DNA of 64,000 nucleotides from Actinocorallia herbida (GTDB taxonomy: Bacteria; Actinomycetota; Actinomycetes; Streptosporangiales; Streptosporangiaceae), in contig NZ_RJKE01000001.1 of NCBI RefSeq assembly GCF_003751225.1, positions 7,502,001 to 7,566,000 on the forward strand, in the 5' to 3' direction. The notes below the pieces were generated by a model. That model saw only the letters and a list, made by a program, of their open reading frames with translations. It had not been told where the DNA came from and did no database searches. Of this stretch, positions 61,531 through 64,000 are shown in pieces. The translations under genes were made by a program, and so were the position numbers. Every line of letters starts with the position of its first letter. Within the stretch, counting starts at the first letter, position 1.

Positions 61531-61603
61531 GGGGCTGTGGCGCAGTTGGTAGCGCGGCGAGCTTACACCTCGTAGGTCGTCGGTTCGAGTCCGGCCAGCC
61601 CCA
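61531..61603 (+). tRNA. tRNA-Val (TAC)
   Basis: The 73-nt sequence folds as a tRNA: acceptor stem GGGGCTG/CAGCCCC, D-arm with AGTTGGTAGC, an anticodon stem GCGAG/CTCGT around the loop CTTACAC with anticodon TAC, and the T-arm GGTTCGAGTCC. The discriminator base is A; CCA is not encoded. It reads GTA/GTG valine codons. Confidence 0.95.
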
Positions 61604-61697
61604 CTCCGCACCTCCTCGGGTTCCCGTTTCCCATCGAACCGGAACCTCCTGCCGTACGTCTCATCACACGTATGACCCCCCAGGAGAGAGGCACCCG

Positions 61698-62141
61698 GTG
61701 GAAACCGTCCTCATCGTTGTCGTGGCGCTCGTCCCACTGGAGCTCAGCGTGGTCGCGCTGATCGTGGCGCACGTGATCCGCAAGTCGCGGCGCGCCGCCT
61801 ACGACGTGATCACCGCGCCCTATCGCGGTGGCGCGGCCGGGCCGGGATACCGCCAAGGCCCGTTCTCCTCCGGTGGATCGCCCTTCGACGCGTTCTTCGC
61901 CGACGCGGGCCGGCCCGGCCCGTCCTACGAGCACCACGGGCACCACGGTTCCCACGGGCATCACGGTTCCCACGGGCATCACGATCACGGCTCCTGGGGC
62001 CACCACGACCACGGCTCGTCGTCCCACTCGTCATATTCCGACTACGGGAGCTCCAGCTCTTCGGACTCTTCCAGTTCCGCCGACTCCTCCGGCGGCTCGA
62101 GCTCGTCGGACTCCGGCTCGTCCGGCGGTTCCTCCGACTGA
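61698..62141 (+). CDS. Membrane protein with His- and Ser-rich tail
   Basis: A 147-aa protein from GTG 61698, with GGAGAG about 9 nt upstream. One N-terminal transmembrane helix (TVLIVVVALVPLELSVVALI) is followed by a basic stop (RKSRRAAYD) and a tail with repeated GHHGSHGHH and HDHGS units, then a run of Ser/Gly/Asp (DSSGGSSSSDSGSSGGSSD). The His-rich part could bind nickel, zinc or cobalt. No family is recognised. Confidence 0.7.
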   Translation: METVLIVVVALVPLELSVVALIVAHVIRKSRRAAYDVITAPYRGGAAGPGYRQGPFSSGGSPFDAFFADAGRPGPSYEHHGHHGSHGHHGSHGHHDHGSWGHHDHGSSSHSSYSDYGSSSSSDSSSSADSSGGSSSSDSGSSGGSSD

Positions 62142-62189
62142 TTCGGACGTGGAACGGAACCAGGATCAGGGCAAAGCCGTCAGAGGAGC

Positions 62190-62261
62190 ATGATCGCCGT
62201 TATCGTCGCCGTGCTCGTCGTCCTCCTCATCAACCGCCGCAGGGCCTGCGGGAGGAACTGA
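62190..62261 (+). CDS. 23-aa membrane micropeptide
   Basis: ATG 62190 follows AGAGGAGC and gives MIAVIVAVLVVLLI followed by NRRRACGRN: a single helix and basic end, like other bacterial membrane micropeptides. It lies 48 bp after the His/Ser-rich gene and ahead of a strong terminator. The ribosome binding site is close to the start. Confidence 0.4.
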   Translation: MIAVIVAVLVVLLINRRRACGRN

Positions 62262-62265
62262 CGAG

Positions 62266-62297
62266 AGAAGGCCGAGCCCCCAGGGGCTCGGCCTTCT
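62266..62297. terminator. Strong bidirectional terminator
   Basis: A perfect 15-bp inverted repeat (62266-62280 and 62283-62297) with a 2-nt loop separates the plus-strand micropeptide from the minus-strand PAC2 gene; both strands end in runs containing T. Confidence 0.85.
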
Positions 62298-62320
62298 TCA
62301 TGTCCGTGCGGGGAGTCCCC

Positions 62321-63271
62321 TCAGGAGTCGCCGTCCTGCTCGGCGAGGAAGCGCTCGAACTGGGCGGCGAGTTCGTCGGCCGTGGGCATCGGGGTCTCCT
62401 CGGCGAGGAGCGACTCGCGGTCCATCGACCCGGCGAACGCGTCGTACTGCTGCTCCAGCGCCTCGACGACCTTCTTCACCTCTTCCGAGCCCGCCACCTG
62501 CGAGGCGATCTCCCGGTCGGTCTCGGCGGCGGCGTCGCGCAGCGCGTCGCCGGGGATCGCCAGGCCGGTGGCGTTGACCACGGTCTCCAGGGCCGTCACC
62601 GCGGCTCCCGGGTAGGCCGACTGGGCCAGGTAGTGCGGCACGTGGACGGCGAAGCCCATCGCGTCGTGCCCCGACTCGCCGAGGCGCAGCTCCAGCAGCG
62701 CCGCGGCGCTCGCGGGCACCTGCACCTTGCCGAACGGCGACTTGGGCCAGGTCAGCAGCTCGGGCTTGGTCGCGTGCGCGGTGAGCCCGATCGGCCTGGT
62801 GTGCGGCACGCCCATCGGGATGCCGTGCACGGTCACCGCGAGCCGCACCCCGAACTTCTCCACGAGGGACGTCACCGCGGACACGAAGGTGTCCCAGGCG
62901 CGGTCGGGCTCGGGCCCGGCCAGCAGCAGGAACTCCTGGCCCACCGAGTCCTCGACGAGGTGGAGCCGAAGGACCGGCTTCTCGTAGTCGGTGTAGTGGT
63001 CTCCGTCGAAGGTCAACATGGGACGGCGGGCGCGGTAGTCGATCAGCTCGTCCAGGTCGAACGTGGCGAGCACCCGGTGCTCCAGCGTCTCCAGGATGTG
63101 GTCGCGCACCAGCCTGCCCGCCGATCCGGCGTCCATGAAGCCGTCAAGGCTGTGCAGCAGCACCGGGTGGTCGAGCGAGGGCAAATCCGCTTCCAGCCGG
63201 TACAGATCCTCGGGGCGCAGCGGACCCACCTCCCAGAAAAATCGCCGATGTCGGGTGTCCAACACCAACAT
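62321..63271 (-). CDS. PAC2-family protein
   Basis: A 316-aa protein of the PAC2 (proteasome assembly chaperone 2-like) family. The signature elements are LLHSLDGFMDAGSAGRLV, FDLDELIDYRARRP, LLLAGPEPDRAW, GIPMGVPHTRP and VPHYLAQSAYPGAA. In actinobacteria such proteins are widespread; a link to the 20S proteasome has been suggested but not established. The C-terminal part is a helical, acidic tail. Confidence 0.85.
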   Translation of the reverse strand: MLVLDTRHRRFFWEVGPLRPEDLYRLEADLPSLDHPVLLHSLDGFMDAGSAGRLVRDHILETLEHRVLATFDLDELIDYRARRPMLTFDGDHYTDYEKPVLRLHLVEDSVGQEFLLLAGPEPDRAWDTFVSAVTSLVEKFGVRLAVTVHGIPMGVPHTRPIGLTAHATKPELLTWPKSPFGKVQVPASAAALLELRLGESGHDAMGFAVHVPHYLAQSAYPGAAVTALETVVNATGLAIPGDALRDAAAETDREIASQVAGSEEVKKVVEALEQQYDAFAGSMDRESLLAEETPMPTADELAAQFERFLAEQDGDS

Positions 63272-63352
63272 AGTGCAGGGAGCTTTTCATCCCGCCTGGA
63301 GAAACCCGCTGCCGGGGTGGCCCCCACGAGGGGTCGGGGGCCACCGGAACGG

Positions 63353-64000
63353 TCAGTCGCGCGGGCGGAGGCGGTCGGCGTTGATCAGGTGGTACAGCAG
63401 CAGGAGCTGGGTGATCGCCACGGGATCGCTCACCGTCCCGTCGGCGAGCGCGCCCAGGCCGTCGGGGCAGGGAGCGGCCACCTCGAGCCGCTCCCAGATC
63501 GCCTTCTTGACGATCTCGGCCTCGGCCGGGGCGACGTCGCCATGGACGTGCAGGGAGTCCACCGGCCTTCCGTCGGTGTCGCGCAGCAGCTTCAGGTGCA
63601 GCGCGTCGGCGTCGGCGACGACGTCGGTGAGCGGCGGGTGGTCGATCGTCGGGCGCAGCAGCAGCTCCGCCGACAGCGGCGCGTCCGGCGGGTCCGCGCG
63701 CCCGGCGAGCGGCCCGAAACGCACCACGATGTCGGCGTTGCGGCGCTGCGGCCGGATGAACGCCGCGCTCTCCCCCGCCCGCCTGCGCATCTCCTCGGCG
63801 ACCTGCTCGGGGGTGTAGCCGCGCTTGGTGGTGTCGCGCTGGACCTTCCAGGCGAACCGCTGCTCCTCGGGAGGGTCGAGGTAGACGGTGATGTCGAAGC
63901 AGGCCCGCGCCATCTTGCTGTAGAGCGGCAGCAGCCCTTCGACGATCACGAAGTCCTTCGGCTCGACCAGTTCCGGCCGCACCAGCCGTCCGGTGCCGTG
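63353..64000 (-). CDS. Phosphoribulokinase/uridine-kinase-like protein, 3' part
   Basis: The frame is open through the right edge (HGTGRL precedes the first internal GTG), so the gene begins outside the window. The visible 216 codons contain DFVIVEGLLPLYSK (the acid-containing Walker B region), FDITVYLDPPEEQRFAWKVQRD and KRGYTPEQVAEEM, all typical of phosphoribulokinase-like P-loop kinases. The Walker A motif would be in the missing part. Actinobacterial members need not belong to the Calvin cycle. Confidence 0.8.
   Translation of the reverse strand, partial: HGTGRLVRPELVEPKDFVIVEGLLPLYSKMARACFDITVYLDPPEEQRFAWKVQRDTTKRGYTPEQVAEEMRRRAGESAAFIRPQRRNADIVVRFGPLAGRADPPDAPLSAELLLRPTIDHPPLTDVVADADALHLKLLRDTDGRPVDSLHVHGDVAPAEAEIVKKAIWERLEVAAPCPDGLGALADGTVSDPVAITQLLLLYHLINADRLRPRD

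Overview
The window is about 64 kb of high-GC actinobacterial chromosome. The support is pervasive GC-rich codon use, frequent GTG starts, 4-bp stop/start overlaps, an imuA'-imuB-dnaE2 mutasome set, a DUF5753 (Scr1-type) regulator domain, a DUF2637 protein, a large LuxR-family ATPase regulator and a Streptomyces-type Rex operator. A member of Streptosporangiales (an Actinomadura-like organism) fits best, but the taxon is inference.

Layout. 1-7.9 kb is core: the end of a PH-domain membrane protein, a SulP transporter fused to a beta-carbonic anhydrase, a Q/Y-rich membrane-anchored protein, a PEBP-like lipoprotein, and a type II NADH dehydrogenase with a near-perfect Rex operator at its promoter. 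8.1-8.5 kb is rnpB. 8.5-24.2 kb is accessory. The last 30 bp of the rnpB/att region recur perfectly at 14060-14089 and bound a 5.6-kb island: three small coupled genes, an XRE/TPR regulator, a HAD hydrolase and a low-GC 573-aa protein with a possible PD-(D/E)XK motif. A decayed second copy of the three-gene module follows the right repeat, which suggests tandem integration. Further on are a zinc-ribbon-like protein, a pentapeptide-repeat protein, a gene with an early nonsense codon, an ECF sigma factor coupled to an FtsX-ectodomain protein, and a three-gene unit ending in a 1227-aa NB-ARC/TPR ATPase fused to an XRE/DUF5753 regulator.

24.3-46.6 kb is mostly core: a translationally coupled Nif3-zinc ribbon-RNase H/phosphatase operon, an alpha/beta hydrolase diverging from a small RelA/SpoT homologue, two secreted paralogues, a cholesterol-oxidase-like GMC enzyme with an alpha/beta hydrolase, a LuxR-family regulator, an ankyrin/HEAT protein, the helicase HrpA and two secreted CAP-domain proteins. 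46.7-50.0 kb encodes two secreted GH16 enzymes; the second lacks any ATG, GTG or TTG start.

49.9-56.3 kb is the SOS mutasome region (imuA', imuB, dnaE2 on the minus strand) with an SOS-box-like site at the imuA' start and two small ORFs linked to the operon genes by 4-bp overlaps. 57.3-58.4 kb is a gene-poor stretch with 13 copies of an 18-bp tandem repeat and a G-rich segment. The end holds a DUF2637 protein, a small membrane protein, an AraC regulator with a VOC protein, tRNA-Val(TAC), a His/Ser-rich membrane protein, a PAC2-family protein and the 3' part of a phosphoribulokinase-like gene running off the window. The most unusual parts are the rnpB-associated island and the NB-ARC/DUF5753 fusion; neither function is established here.
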